Notes under the pieces: model-generated | Database searches by the model: none | What the model was told of the DNA's origin: nothing | What the model saw: the letters and a program-made list of their open reading frames with translations, nothing else | From: Comamonas sp. lk | Lineage (GTDB): Bacteria > Pseudomonadota > Gammaproteobacteria > Burkholderiales > Burkholderiaceae_C | Direction: 5' to 3' | NCBI RefSeq assembly: GCF_900564145.1 | Contig: NZ_UOOB01000001.1 | Span: 3,970,754-4,034,753 of the forward strand | Length of the DNA: 64,000 nt | Program-made: the position numbers and the translations under genes | In this document: positions 9,086-19,671 of the stretch, one piece after another | How positions within the stretch are numbered: position 1 is the first letter of the stretch | Layout of the letters: each line of letters begins with the position of its first letter

Positions 9086-10117
9086 ATGGCTGACTCGCCA
9101 ACCCCACGCATCACCATTTCCGACGTGGCCAGACAAGCCGGTGTTTCGCGCACCACGGTGTCCCACGCGCTCAATGGTCGCGGTCAGGTCGATCCAGCCA
9201 CGCGCTTGAAGGTGGAGGAAGCGGCGCGCGCCCTGGGCTACCGCCCCAACCGCCATGCCCAGCGCCTGCGCACCGGGGGCGCGAACATGATTGCGCTGAT
9301 GTCGTCCATGCCGGCCACCGTCTCGGGCGGGCCCTCGCGCCTGGGCTTTTTCATGGAAGTGGCGGCTGTCGCCGCCTCTTCGGCGCTGGAGCGCGGCCTG
9401 GCCATGGTGCTGGTGCCGCCGCTCAAATCCGGTCAGACCCCGCTGAGCAGTCTGGACATTGACGGCGCGCTGGTCATCGAGCCCCAGGCCGGCGATCCGC
9501 TGCTGGCCGAGCTGCTGGCCCAAGGCCTGCCCGTGGTCTCGATAGGCCGGCCCGGCGGCGATGAGGTGGATGTGCCTTATGTGGACTTGCTGTCCGGCCC
9601 GGCCACCCAGGTGCTGCTGACCCATATGCAAGCGGCAGGTGCCAAGCGGATTGCGCTGGTGGTGGGATCATCGCGCCGCACCTCCTACGCCCAGGCCGAG
9701 CAGGCCTACGCCGCCATGGCCGAAGGCTATGGCATGCCGCCCGTGGTGCTGCGCATGGACGAAGCCCTGGGCGAGAGCGGCGGCTACGCAGCGGCGCAGC
9801 AACTGCTAGCCGAGCATCCGCAGCTCGATGCTCTGCTGGTCATGGTGGACACTTTTGCCGTGGGCGCCGCCCGTTATGTGCAGGAGGCCGGTCTGCGCAT
9901 CCCCGAAGACTTGATCCTGGCCACGCGCTACGACGGTCTGCGTGCCCGCAGCTGCGAGCCGCCACTGACGGCACTGGATCTGCATCTGGAAGAGGTGGCC
10001 CAGCAAGCAGTCGATCTGCTGTTCGAGCATTTGCGCGGCGATACCAGCCGCCGCATGACCAGCAGCCCCCTGCCCGCTCTGGCCATCCGCCGCTCCACCC
10101 AGCGCCATCAGCGCTGA
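9086..10117 (+). CDS. LacI-family transcriptional regulator
   Basis: A 343-residue repressor. The N-terminal helix-turn-helix and hinge are classical (TISDVARQAGVSRTTVSHALNG, about residues 9-31, then RALGYRPNRHAQRLRTG). It is followed by a periplasmic-binding-protein-like effector domain (about 65-340). AGAGGA lies five bases before the ATG. It is divergent from the molybdenum hydroxylase operon, with two LacI-type palindromes between them, so it most likely represses that operon and itself. The effector is unknown; the hydroxylase substrate is the simplest guess. Confidence 0.93.
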   Translation: MADSPTPRITISDVARQAGVSRTTVSHALNGRGQVDPATRLKVEEAARALGYRPNRHAQRLRTGGANMIALMSSMPATVSGGPSRLGFFMEVAAVAASSALERGLAMVLVPPLKSGQTPLSSLDIDGALVIEPQAGDPLLAELLAQGLPVVSIGRPGGDEVDVPYVDLLSGPATQVLLTHMQAAGAKRIALVVGSSRRTSYAQAEQAYAAMAEGYGMPPVVLRMDEALGESGGYAAAQQLLAEHPQLDALLVMVDTFAVGAARYVQEAGLRIPEDLILATRYDGLRARSCEPPLTALDLHLEEVAQQAVDLLFEHLRGDTSRRMTSSPLPALAIRRSTQRHQR

Positions 10118-10156
10118 AGAGTGGCATGTCAGATACGTAATATCAAAAAAATAGCA

Positions 10157-10192
10157 TCAAGCGCATATATTTATTGCGCTTGACGCCATTTT
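10157..10192. terminator. Hairpin between lacI-type gene and adenine deaminase
   Basis: Inverted repeat TCAAGCGC (10157-10164) / GCGCTTGA (10176-10183), followed by a T-run at 10189-10193. It lies between convergent genes. The stem is short, so its strength is uncertain. Confidence 0.6.
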
Positions 10193-10217
10193 TACTGGTA
10201 TTTTAGCGGCGATGCGC

Positions 10218-12244
<2,027 letters not shown>

Positions 12245-12269
12245 GGGGATATTCTTGATTTCAATAAAA

Positions 12270-12291
12270 AAGGCCGCCCGGCGGCGGCCTT
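12270..12291 (-). terminator. Terminator after BMP-family gene 1
   Basis: A 9-bp stem AAGGCCGCC / GGCGGCCTT with a 4-nt loop, followed on the minus strand by a T-run. It separates the upstream lipoprotein gene from the Rieske gene, so readthrough or a separate promoter would be needed for the latter. Confidence 0.8.
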
Positions 12292-12309
12292 CACAGCTCG
12301 ACGGGGCGA

Positions 12310-13467
12310 TTACTTCGAATTGCCGCCGGGAACCTTGCCTTCCACGCCCTTGACGTAGAAGTTGATGCCTTTCAGGAAACCGTCGTCAGCCACCTTGTCG
12401 GCTGCGACCACTTCCTTGCCGTCCTGACCCAGGATGGGGCCCTTCCAGATGCTGAATGTACCGTCCTTCAGACCCTTTTTGACTTCCTCAACTTTGGCCT
12501 TGGCCTCGGCCGGCACGTCGTCCGCCAGGGAAACCAGGTCGATCACGCCTTCCTTGACGCCCCACCAGGTCTGGCGGCTGGTCCACTTGCCTTCCAGCGC
12601 ATTGCGGGTGGTGTCGATGTAGTAAGGCGCCCAGTTGATGATGGACGAGCCCAGGTGGGCCTTGGGGCCGTAGGCGGTCATGTCCGAATCCCAGCCGAAG
12701 GCGCGCTTGCCTTTTTCCTCGGCCGTCTTGAGCACGGCGGGCGAGTCGGTGTTCTGGAACAGAATGTCGGCGCCGCCGTTGATCAAGCTGGTCGCGGCTT
12801 CGGTTTCCTTGGGTGGGCTGAACCATTCATTGACCCAGACCACCTTGGTCGAGATCTTGGGGTTCACGCTCTGTGCGCCCAGCGTGAAGCTGTTGATGTT
12901 GCGGATCACTTCGGGAATCGGCACCGAACCCACCACGCCCAGGGTGTTGGTCTTGGTCATGGAGCCTGCGACGATGCCGGCCAGATAAGCACCTTCGTAA
13001 GTGCGGCTGTCATAGGTGCTGACGGTAGGCGCCACCTTGTAGCCCGTGGCGTGTTCCCACTTCACATCGGCAAATTCCGGGGCCAGCTTCTGGATCACGT
13101 CCATGTAGCCAAAGGTGGTGCCGAACACCAGCTTGTTGCCTTGCGTGGCCATGTCGCGCAGCACGCGCTCGGCATCGGCGCCTTCGGGCACGCTTTCCAC
13201 ATAGCTGGTCTTGATCTTGTCGCCGAATTCCTTCTCCAGCGCCTTGCGGGCCTGATCGTGCGCATAGGACCAGCCGCCATCACCCACAGGGCCCACATAG
13301 GCAAAACCGATCTTGAGCGGCTCGGCAGCAGCGGCTGCAGGTGCGGGGGCAGGAGCAGCAGCCGGTGCCGGTGCTTCTTCCTTCTTGCCACAGCCGATGA
13401 GGGCGGCGGCCGTCACGGCCGACAGTGCAGCCACCTTGATCAGGGAGCGCTTGTGGAAGTCAGTCAT
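12310..13467 (-). CDS. BMP-family ABC transporter lipoprotein receptor, copy 1
   Basis: A 385-residue solute receptor of the BmpA/Med family, which binds nucleosides or purines. It begins MTDFHKRSLIKV, has a lipobox ending ALIGC and then an Ala/Pro-rich linker (about 30-50). The mature domain has IGFAYVGPVGDGGWSYAHD, FGTTFGYMD and GAYLAGIVAGSMTKT. The frame runs further upstream, but the ATG at 13467 with AAGGAA seven bases before it is clearly the start. It closely resembles the next gene and probably arose by tandem duplication. It lies outside the main transporter operon, with terminators on both sides. Confidence 0.93.
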   Translation of the reverse strand: MTDFHKRSLIKVAALSAVTAAALIGCGKKEEAPAPAAAPAPAPAAAAAEPLKIGFAYVGPVGDGGWSYAHDQARKALEKEFGDKIKTSYVESVPEGADAERVLRDMATQGNKLVFGTTFGYMDVIQKLAPEFADVKWEHATGYKVAPTVSTYDSRTYEGAYLAGIVAGSMTKTNTLGVVGSVPIPEVIRNINSFTLGAQSVNPKISTKVVWVNEWFSPPKETEAATSLINGGADILFQNTDSPAVLKTAEEKGKRAFGWDSDMTAYGPKAHLGSSIINWAPYYIDTTRNALEGKWTSRQTWWGVKEGVIDLVSLADDVPAEAKAKVEEVKKGLKDGTFSIWKGPILGQDGKEVVAADKVADDGFLKGINFYVKGVEGKVPGGNSK

Positions 13468-13669
13468 TGAGGTTTCCTTGATGAATCGTTGGGAAATAAA
13501 ACCGGGGGCAGCCGGCAATGCGGTTTGCAGCCCTTCTGTCTCGCAGCCATGGCACTGGAAACTGCCCTGCGAATATATGCATAAATCGGGCCAATGTTTC
13601 CAAGGGTTTCGGGAAAACGACAGATGTAAGTCCCTGGGTGAGTCTAAGCCGGTGAAACTGCAATAAAAA

Positions 13670-13687
13670 AAGGCCCCTAGGGGCCTT
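13670..13687 (-). terminator. Terminator after BMP-family gene 2
   Basis: Perfect inverted repeat AAGGCCCCTAGGGGCCTT, followed on the minus strand by a long T-run. It ends the ATPase-permease-receptor operon, or attenuates it before receptor copy 1. Confidence 0.85.
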
Positions 13688-13727
13688 GGGAGAAAACGTG
13701 TTGCCACGTTTTCTCTGTTCGGTGCGC

Positions 13728-14870
13728 TTACTTGGCGCCGGGCACCGAACCTTCGATACCGTTCACGTAAAAGTTGATGCCGCGCAGAAAGCCGTCATCG
13801 GCCACCTTGCCGCTCTCCAGCACTTCCTTGCCGGCATTGTTCTTGATGGGACCGGTCCACACGGCAAAGCTGCCGTCCTTCAAGCCGGCCTTGGCCTTTT
13901 CAACCTTGTCCTTGATTTCCTGGGGCACGTCATCAGCGATCTTGACCAGATCCATCGCACCTTCCTTCACGCCCCACCAGAAGTTGCCGGTCTGCCACTT
14001 GCCAGCCAGCGTGTCTTCCACCACCTTGGTGTAGTAAGGCGTCCAGTTGATCACGGCCGAACCCAGGTGGGCCTTGGGCGCGAAGGCGCTCATGTCGCCG
14101 TCCTTGCCAAAGGCGCGCACGCCACGCTCTTCGGCCGTCTTCAGAACGGCGGGCGAGTTGGTGTTCTGGTACATCACGTCCACACCGCCGTTGATCAGGC
14201 TGGTGGCGGCTTCGGATTCCTTGGGAGGAGCAAACCATTCGTTCACCCACACCACCTTGGCCTTGATCGAAGGATCCACGCTTTGCGCGCCCAGCACAAA
14301 GCTGTTGATGTTGCGCACCACTTCAGGGATTGGCACCGAAGCGACCACGCCCACGGTCTTGGTCTTGGTCATGGCACCGGCCACGATGCCGGCCAGGTAA
14401 GCGCCTTCAAAGGTCTTGCTGTCGTACACGGCTACGTTGTCGCCCGTCTTGTAGCCGGTGGCGTGTTCGAACTTCACGTCCTTCAGATCGGCAGCCGTCT
14501 TCTGCACAAACTCCTGGTAGCCAAAGCTGGTGGCAAAGACCAGCTTGTTGCCCTGGCCTGCCATGTCGCGCATCACGCGCTCGGCATCGGCGCTCTCGGG
14601 CACGCTCTCCACCATGGAGGTCTCGATCTTGTCGCCGAACTTTTCCTGAATCGCCTTGCGTGCCAGCTCGTGCTGGAAGGTCCAGCCGCCATCACCGATG
14701 GGGCTGACATACATGAAACCGATCTTGAGCTTGTCTGCCGCAGGGGCAGCGGCAGGCGCCGCAGCGGGAGCTGCAGCAGGCGCTTCGTCCTTCTTGCCGC
14801 AGGCCGTCAGGGCTGCCAGCGAGACGGCCGACAGGCCAATCATCTTGATCAGGGCACGCTTGGTGGTCAT
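13728..14870 (-). CDS. BMP-family ABC transporter lipoprotein receptor, copy 2
   Basis: A 380-residue lipoprotein receptor with signal MTTKRALIKMIGLSAVSLAA, lipobox Cys near residue 24 in LTAC, and an Ala/Pro linker. The mature domain has IGFMYVSPIGDGGWTFQHE and AYLAGIVAGAMTKTKTVGVV. It follows permease 2 by 39 nt in the same transcription unit and is therefore the cognate receptor of the ABC importer. The substrate is most likely a purine nucleoside or base, judged from the family and from the adenine deaminase downstream. Confidence 0.94.
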   Translation of the reverse strand: MTTKRALIKMIGLSAVSLAALTACGKKDEAPAAAPAAAPAAAPAADKLKIGFMYVSPIGDGGWTFQHELARKAIQEKFGDKIETSMVESVPESADAERVMRDMAGQGNKLVFATSFGYQEFVQKTAADLKDVKFEHATGYKTGDNVAVYDSKTFEGAYLAGIVAGAMTKTKTVGVVASVPIPEVVRNINSFVLGAQSVDPSIKAKVVWVNEWFAPPKESEAATSLINGGVDVMYQNTNSPAVLKTAEERGVRAFGKDGDMSAFAPKAHLGSAVINWTPYYTKVVEDTLAGKWQTGNFWWGVKEGAMDLVKIADDVPQEIKDKVEKAKAGLKDGSFAVWTGPIKNNAGKEVLESGKVADDGFLRGINFYVNGIEGSVPGAK

Positions 14871-14909
14871 TAGGAGGTCCTCACACGTCGTTATTGGAAT
14901 GGAACAGGG

Positions 14910-15830
14910 CTAGGCGCCCGGATAGAAAGGCTTGCCCAAAGAGGCCGGCATGTTCGCACGAATCCAGGTGGGATTGCGTGAGATCAGCACCAGCACCACG
15001 ATGGTCGCCAGATACGGCAGCATGGACAGCACCTGGCTGGGCATTTGCACGCCCGTGGCCTGCAGGTGGAACTGCAGCATGGTCACGCCGCCGAACAGGT
15101 AAGCGCCCAGCAGCACGCGGGCGGGGCGCCAGGTGGCAAAGGTCGTCAGCGCCAGCGCAATCCAGCCACGGCCGGAGACCATGCCTTCCACCCACAGCGG
15201 CGTATAGACCACCGAGATGAAAGCACCCGCCAGGCCACACATGGCACCGCCAAACATCACGGCCATCAGGCGGATGCGGCGCACGGGGTAGCCCAGGGCA
15301 TGGGCCGAAGAAGGCGACTCGCCCACTGCGCGCAAGACCAGGCCGGCGCGCGTGCGGTACAGAAACCAGACCATGACGGCGGCCAGCGCAATCGTGGCGT
15401 AGACCAGAGGGTGTAGCGTGAACAGCGCCGGACCGACCACGGGCAGATCGGCCAGACCGGGAATGGAGTACTTGGGCAGCTCGGGCAGCTTGGCCTGCAC
15501 ATAGCCCAGGCCCACAAAAGCCGAAAAGCCTGCACCGAACAGCGACAGCGCCAGACCCGTGGCGTACTGGTTGGTATTGAGCCAGATGACCAAAACACCG
15601 AAGATGGCCGCCAGCAAAGCACCGGCCAGCATGCCGGCACCAAAGCCCACCCAGGTATTGCCTGTGTGCACCGTGACGGCAAAGCCCGCAATCGCGGCGC
15701 ACAGCATCATGCCCTCGGCGCCAAGGTTGACGATGCCGGACTTTTCATTGATCAGCAGCCCCAGCGCGGCCAGCGCCAAAACCGTACCTGCGCTCAGCGT
15801 GGAGCCCAAAAGCAGTGCATAGGATTCCAT
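14910..15830 (-). CDS. ABC transporter permease 2 (BMP/nucleoside type)
   Basis: A 306-residue inner-membrane permease of the BPD_transp_2 family. Hydrophobic segments run throughout, starting with TLSAGTVLALAALGLLI. The conserved NLGAEGMMLCAAIAGF near residue 38 and the cytoplasmic coupling region RAVGESPSSAHALGYPVRRIRL are visible. The ATG at 15830 lies 2 nt after the stop of permease 1, so the genes are tightly coupled. It forms a heterodimer with permease 1 and works with the double ATPase. Confidence 0.94.
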   Translation of the reverse strand: MESYALLLGSTLSAGTVLALAALGLLINEKSGIVNLGAEGMMLCAAIAGFAVTVHTGNTWVGFGAGMLAGALLAAIFGVLVIWLNTNQYATGLALSLFGAGFSAFVGLGYVQAKLPELPKYSIPGLADLPVVGPALFTLHPLVYATIALAAVMVWFLYRTRAGLVLRAVGESPSSAHALGYPVRRIRLMAVMFGGAMCGLAGAFISVVYTPLWVEGMVSGRGWIALALTTFATWRPARVLLGAYLFGGVTMLQFHLQATGVQMPSQVLSMLPYLATIVVLVLISRNPTWIRANMPASLGKPFYPGA

Positions 15831-15832
15831 CT

Positions 15833-16927
15833 TCAGGCGCCCTTCACAGCAGATACAGCCGCACCGATCTTCTGCCCCACCCTGCGGATGCGGTAGACCA
15901 CCAGCGTGTCGCATGCCAGCAGCGTGAACAGCAGCAAGCCCTGGAACACGCCGGTCAGCGCCTTGGGCAGGCCCAGACGCGACTGCGCCAGCTCACCACC
16001 GATATAAAACATGCTCATGAGAATGGCCGAGAAAATCATGCCTACCGGGTGCAGGCGACCGACAAAGGCCACGATGATGGCCGCAAAACCGTAGCCCGCG
16101 GGCACATAAGGCGTGAGCTGGCCCAGGGGGCCGGCCACTTCCAGAGCGCCGGCAAGACCGGCTGCGCCACCGGAGATCAGCAAGGCCATCCACAGCGCCT
16201 TGCGCGAGGAAAAGCCTGCATAGCGCGCAGCAGCCGGTGCCAGACCGCCCACCTGCAGCGCAAAGCCGGCACGGGTGCGGAACAGGAAAATCCAGAGCAG
16301 GGCCGAGCCTGCCAGCGCGATGATGACGCCGATATTCATGCGCATGCCCTGCACCAGCTTGGGGATCTGCGTGACACGCTCAAAAGTCTTGGACTGCGGG
16401 AAGTTGTAGCCCATGGGGTCCTTCCAGGGACCGTAGACCAAGTAGCCCAGCGTCAGCGTCGCCACATAGACCAGCATCAGACTGACCAGAATCTCATTGG
16501 CATTGAAGCGGTCGCGCAACAAGGCCACAATGCCCGCCCAGGCCATGCCGCCGAGGACACCTGCTATCAAGATGGCAGGAACAATCCAGGGGCCGGTGGT
16601 CTTGTCCGCCAGCAAGGCCATGCCGCCGGCGGCCACCGCGCCGATCACGAACTGACCTTCGGCACCGATATTCCAGACATTGGAGCGAAAACACACGGCC
16701 AGCCCCAGTGCGATCAGCAGCAGCGGCGTGGCCTTCATGGCCAGCTCGCCCAGCGCATAGCCGGATTTGATGGGTTCCCAAAAGAAGGCCTGCAAGCCTT
16801 TGACCGGGTCCTTGCCCAGCAAGATGAACAGGCCCACACCGATCAGCACGGTGATCAGCAGCGCGAGTATGGGCGAGCCATAGGTCCAGAACCTGGAAAC
16901 CTGGGGGCGTTGTTCCAGCTTAAACAT
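15833..16927 (-). CDS. ABC transporter permease 1 (BMP/nucleoside type)
   Basis: A 364-residue inner-membrane permease. The first transmembrane segment is about residues 18-38 (SPILALLITVLIGVGLFILL). The family motif NIGAEGQFVIGAVAAGGMALL and coupling-helix region GGLAPAAARYAGFSSRKALW are present. The start at 16927 overlaps the ATPase gene end by 8 nt. Partner of the following permease. Confidence 0.94.
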   Translation of the reverse strand: MFKLEQRPQVSRFWTYGSPILALLITVLIGVGLFILLGKDPVKGLQAFFWEPIKSGYALGELAMKATPLLLIALGLAVCFRSNVWNIGAEGQFVIGAVAAGGMALLADKTTGPWIVPAILIAGVLGGMAWAGIVALLRDRFNANEILVSLMLVYVATLTLGYLVYGPWKDPMGYNFPQSKTFERVTQIPKLVQGMRMNIGVIIALAGSALLWIFLFRTRAGFALQVGGLAPAAARYAGFSSRKALWMALLISGGAAGLAGALEVAGPLGQLTPYVPAGYGFAAIIVAFVGRLHPVGMIFSAILMSMFYIGGELAQSRLGLPKALTGVFQGLLLFTLLACDTLVVYRIRRVGQKIGAAVSAVKGA

Positions 16928-18491
16928 GGGTGCCTCCCTTGGCGGTGGACGGGGCGGCAGCGCCCTCCCACAGACCACTCATCCATTCGCCAATTTGCTG
17001 CACCGTGGCGTCCGCCCGCGCCACCGATGGGCTCAGCCGGCCCTTGGCCACCACATGCAGGCGGTCACAGATTTCAAACAATTCGTCCAACTCCTCGCTG
17101 AGCACCAGCACCGCACAGCCTGCGTCACGCAGTGCCAGAATCTCGCCCCGGATCTGCGCCGCAGCGCCCACATCCACCCCCCAGGTAGGCTGGGAGATGA
17201 TGAGCAGCCTGGGCTTGGCGTCGATCTCGCGGCCCACGATGAATTTCTGCAGATTGCCGCCGGACAGAGACTGTGCAGCAGCGTCCGGGCCACCGGCCTT
17301 GACGTTGAAGCGGCGAATGATGTCCGCCGCCTGTTCCTTGAGCTGACCCAGGCGAATCCAGCCGCCCTTGCCCAGCGAAGTCTTGCGGGTCAGCAGCAGG
17401 TTGTGCGCCAGACCCATGCTGGGCACGGCACCGCGCCCCAACCGCTCTTCGGGCACAAAATGCAGGCCCAGCGTACGGCGACGGCTAGGCCCCATGCGGC
17501 CCACGCCCTTGCCCAGAACCTGCACCATCTCGGGGCTAGAGCGGGTGTCCTCTCCCGAAAGCGCGTACATCAGCTCTTTTTGGCCGTTGCCGGACACGCC
17601 GGCAATGCCTATGACTTCGCCGGAGCGCACCTGCAGCGCGATCTCCTGCAGATCCACGCCAAACGGGTCCTGGCTCTTGAGCGACAGACCTTGCACCCGC
17701 AACACCGCCTCGCCCACCTGGGCCTCGCGGTGCTTGAGTTCCGGCGGCTCCGAGCCAATCATCATGCGCGACAGCGATGCATTGGTCTCCTGGGCCGGAT
17801 TGCACTCGCCGGTGACCACACCGCCGCGCAGCACCGTGCAGGCCGTGCACAGCGAGCGGATCTCATGCAGCTTGTGGCTGATGTAGAGAATGGAGCAGCC
17901 TTCGGACGCCAGACGGCGCAGCACCACAAACAGCTTTTCCACCGCCTGGGGCGTGAGCACCGAGGTGGGCTCGTCCAGAATCAGCACGCGCGGATTGGTC
18001 AGCAGGGCGCGAATGATTTCCACGCGCTGCATCTCGCCCACGGACAGGGTGTGCACGGGGCGATGGGGGTCGACTTCCAGCCCGTAGTCACGGGCCGTGG
18101 CTTCTATGCGCTTGATCACCTTGAGCAGGGGAATGCTTTTATCCAGGCCCAGCCAGACGTTCTCGGCCACGGTCAGCGTGTCGAACAAGCTGAAGTGCTG
18201 GAACACCATGGCAATGCCGTATTGACGGGCTTCTTGCGGATTGCGGATCTGGACGGGCTTGCCGTCCACAAAAATGCGGCCCTCGTCGGGCTTGACCGCT
18301 CCGTAGATGATTTTCATCAGCGTGGACTTGCCAGCGCCGTTCTCACCCAGGATGGCGTGCACCTCGCCGGGGCGCACTTTCAACGATACCCCATTATTGG
18401 CAACCACAGCCGGGTATCGCTTGGTAATACCTTCCAGCTGCAGGCGTGCAGGCGCCTCCGCTGAAGAGGAGTTTGTTTGGGGGGGATTCAT
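16920..18491 (-). CDS. ABC transporter ATP-binding protein, double NBD
   Basis: A 523-residue fused ATPase of the sugar/nucleoside importer class. NBD1 has Walker A GENGAGKST (about 48-56), signature LSVGEMQRVEI and Walker B VLILDEPTS. NBD2 has a degenerate Walker A (GVSGNGQKEL) and signature LSGGNLQKFIVGREI. Such asymmetry is normal for the family. The ATG at 18491 (MNPPQTNSS) is chosen; a TTG ten codons upstream is the alternative. First gene of the importer operon ATPase-permease-permease-receptor. A LysR gene lies 76 nt upstream on the same strand. Confidence 0.93.
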   Translation of the reverse strand: MNPPQTNSSSAEAPARLQLEGITKRYPAVVANNGVSLKVRPGEVHAILGENGAGKSTLMKIIYGAVKPDEGRIFVDGKPVQIRNPQEARQYGIAMVFQHFSLFDTLTVAENVWLGLDKSIPLLKVIKRIEATARDYGLEVDPHRPVHTLSVGEMQRVEIIRALLTNPRVLILDEPTSVLTPQAVEKLFVVLRRLASEGCSILYISHKLHEIRSLCTACTVLRGGVVTGECNPAQETNASLSRMMIGSEPPELKHREAQVGEAVLRVQGLSLKSQDPFGVDLQEIALQVRSGEVIGIAGVSGNGQKELMYALSGEDTRSSPEMVQVLGKGVGRMGPSRRRTLGLHFVPEERLGRGAVPSMGLAHNLLLTRKTSLGKGGWIRLGQLKEQAADIIRRFNVKAGGPDAAAQSLSGGNLQKFIVGREIDAKPRLLIISQPTWGVDVGAAAQIRGEILALRDAGCAVLVLSEELDELFEICDRLHVVAKGRLSPSVARADATVQQIGEWMSGLWEGAAAPSTAKGGTHV

Positions 18492-18567
18492 CGCTGGATT
18501 GTCTCTCAATTTAAATAACAAATTGACTCAAACAAGCTCTCTGCTCTTTATGGGCCTACGTAGCAAG

Positions 18568-19500
18568 CTATTGATTTCGCAGTGTTTGCGCCACGTTTTT
18601 GACGATTTCCCGCAGCCAGCGCGTGGCGGCTCCGGTGTGGGAGCGGGCATGCCACAGCTGGTAATAGCCCAGCGGCGGCAACGGTACGGGACAGGGAAGA
18701 ATAGCCAGCGGCAGGCGCTCGCAAAATCGCTCGCAGAACAGCCGGCCAGAGGTGAGTACAAGCAAGCTTGATGCCACCATGTCGGGAATCAGACTGAAGT
18801 GCGCGCAGCGCGCCACGATATGGCGTTGCATGCCCAGAGCGGCCAGTTCCTCGTCAATCACGCCACGCGCGCCCGGATAGGTGGGCGTGGGAGCGATGTG
18901 CTCGGCCTCCAGCCATTGCGACACATCCCAGCCCCGACGCACGGCAGGATGCCTGGGGCTGACCAGACAGACCACTTCATCCTCGAACAGGCGAGCCATG
19001 TGCAGCCCCTGGGGCGGTTGCGGCCAGTTACCTATCACCACATCCACTTCGCCCTGGGCCAGTTGCCCTTCGTAATGGGCCTCGGCACTCAGGGGCAGGA
19101 TATCGACCGGGCATTGAGGCGCCTCTTTCTTGAGCGTGGCCACCAACCGGGGCAGAAACTGCGGGTCCAGATAGTCGCTGGCGGCAATGCGAAAAGTGCG
19201 CGTGGCCGTGCGCGGATCGAACTGGCGCGCATCGCTGAACAGGCTTTCTGCCGCACGCAGTATGTCGGCAGCCGGTTGCACCATGTGCTGCCCCACCTCG
19301 GTAGGCTGCATCTGCGTGCCGGAGCGAACCAGCAAGGCATCGCCCGACAACTCGCGCAGCCGCCTAAGGGCCGCCGAGACCGCCGGCTGATGCATGCCCA
19401 GCTTCAGCGCCGCACGCGAGACGCTGCGCTCGGTCAGCACCATGTGCAGCACCCGGATCAGGTGCAGATCTATCTTGTCAAACAGGGTTTGGTCGCGCAT
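18568..19500 (-). CDS. LysR-family regulator upstream of purine/nucleoside importer
   Basis: A regulator of about 310 residues. The N-terminal winged helix has LHLIRVLHMVLTERSVSRAA and HQPAVSAALRRLREL; the rest is a substrate-binding domain with SDYLDPQFLPRL and a YYQLWHARSHTGAATRWLRE tail. The start is at 19500 (MRDQTLFDK) or 19515; neither has a good ribosome-binding site. It is co-directional with the importer operon. The palindrome TTTTGTATACAAAA lies about 50 nt upstream, the same core found before other purine genes, so the unit may belong to that regulon. Confidence 0.9.
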   Translation of the reverse strand: MRDQTLFDKIDLHLIRVLHMVLTERSVSRAALKLGMHQPAVSAALRRLRELSGDALLVRSGTQMQPTEVGQHMVQPAADILRAAESLFSDARQFDPRTATRTFRIAASDYLDPQFLPRLVATLKKEAPQCPVDILPLSAEAHYEGQLAQGEVDVVIGNWPQPPQGLHMARLFEDEVVCLVSPRHPAVRRGWDVSQWLEAEHIAPTPTYPGARGVIDEELAALGMQRHIVARCAHFSLIPDMVASSLLVLTSGRLFCERFCERLPLAILPCPVPLPPLGYYQLWHARSHTGAATRWLREIVKNVAQTLRNQ

Positions 19501-19549
19501 AGGCCAACACTGCATGGGCCCACACAGGGGTCAAGGCAGCCATCACTGG

Positions 19550-19563
19550 TTTTGTATACAAAA
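19550..19563. promoter_or_regulatory. TGTATACA-type operator (site 1)
   Basis: Perfect 14-bp palindrome TTTTGTATACAAAA, upstream of the LysR/ABC importer unit. It shares its core with sites at 35265, 39087, 47469 and 55172. Confidence 0.65.
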
Positions 19564-19671
19564 GGAAGAAGCGAGCGTAACCCAGCACCCGGTATTGCAC
19601 AGCCAAGGGATTGCCCTTTCATCGGCAACAATGCCATCGCTGCGCGAGTGATCACACGCTCTTGCATGCAC

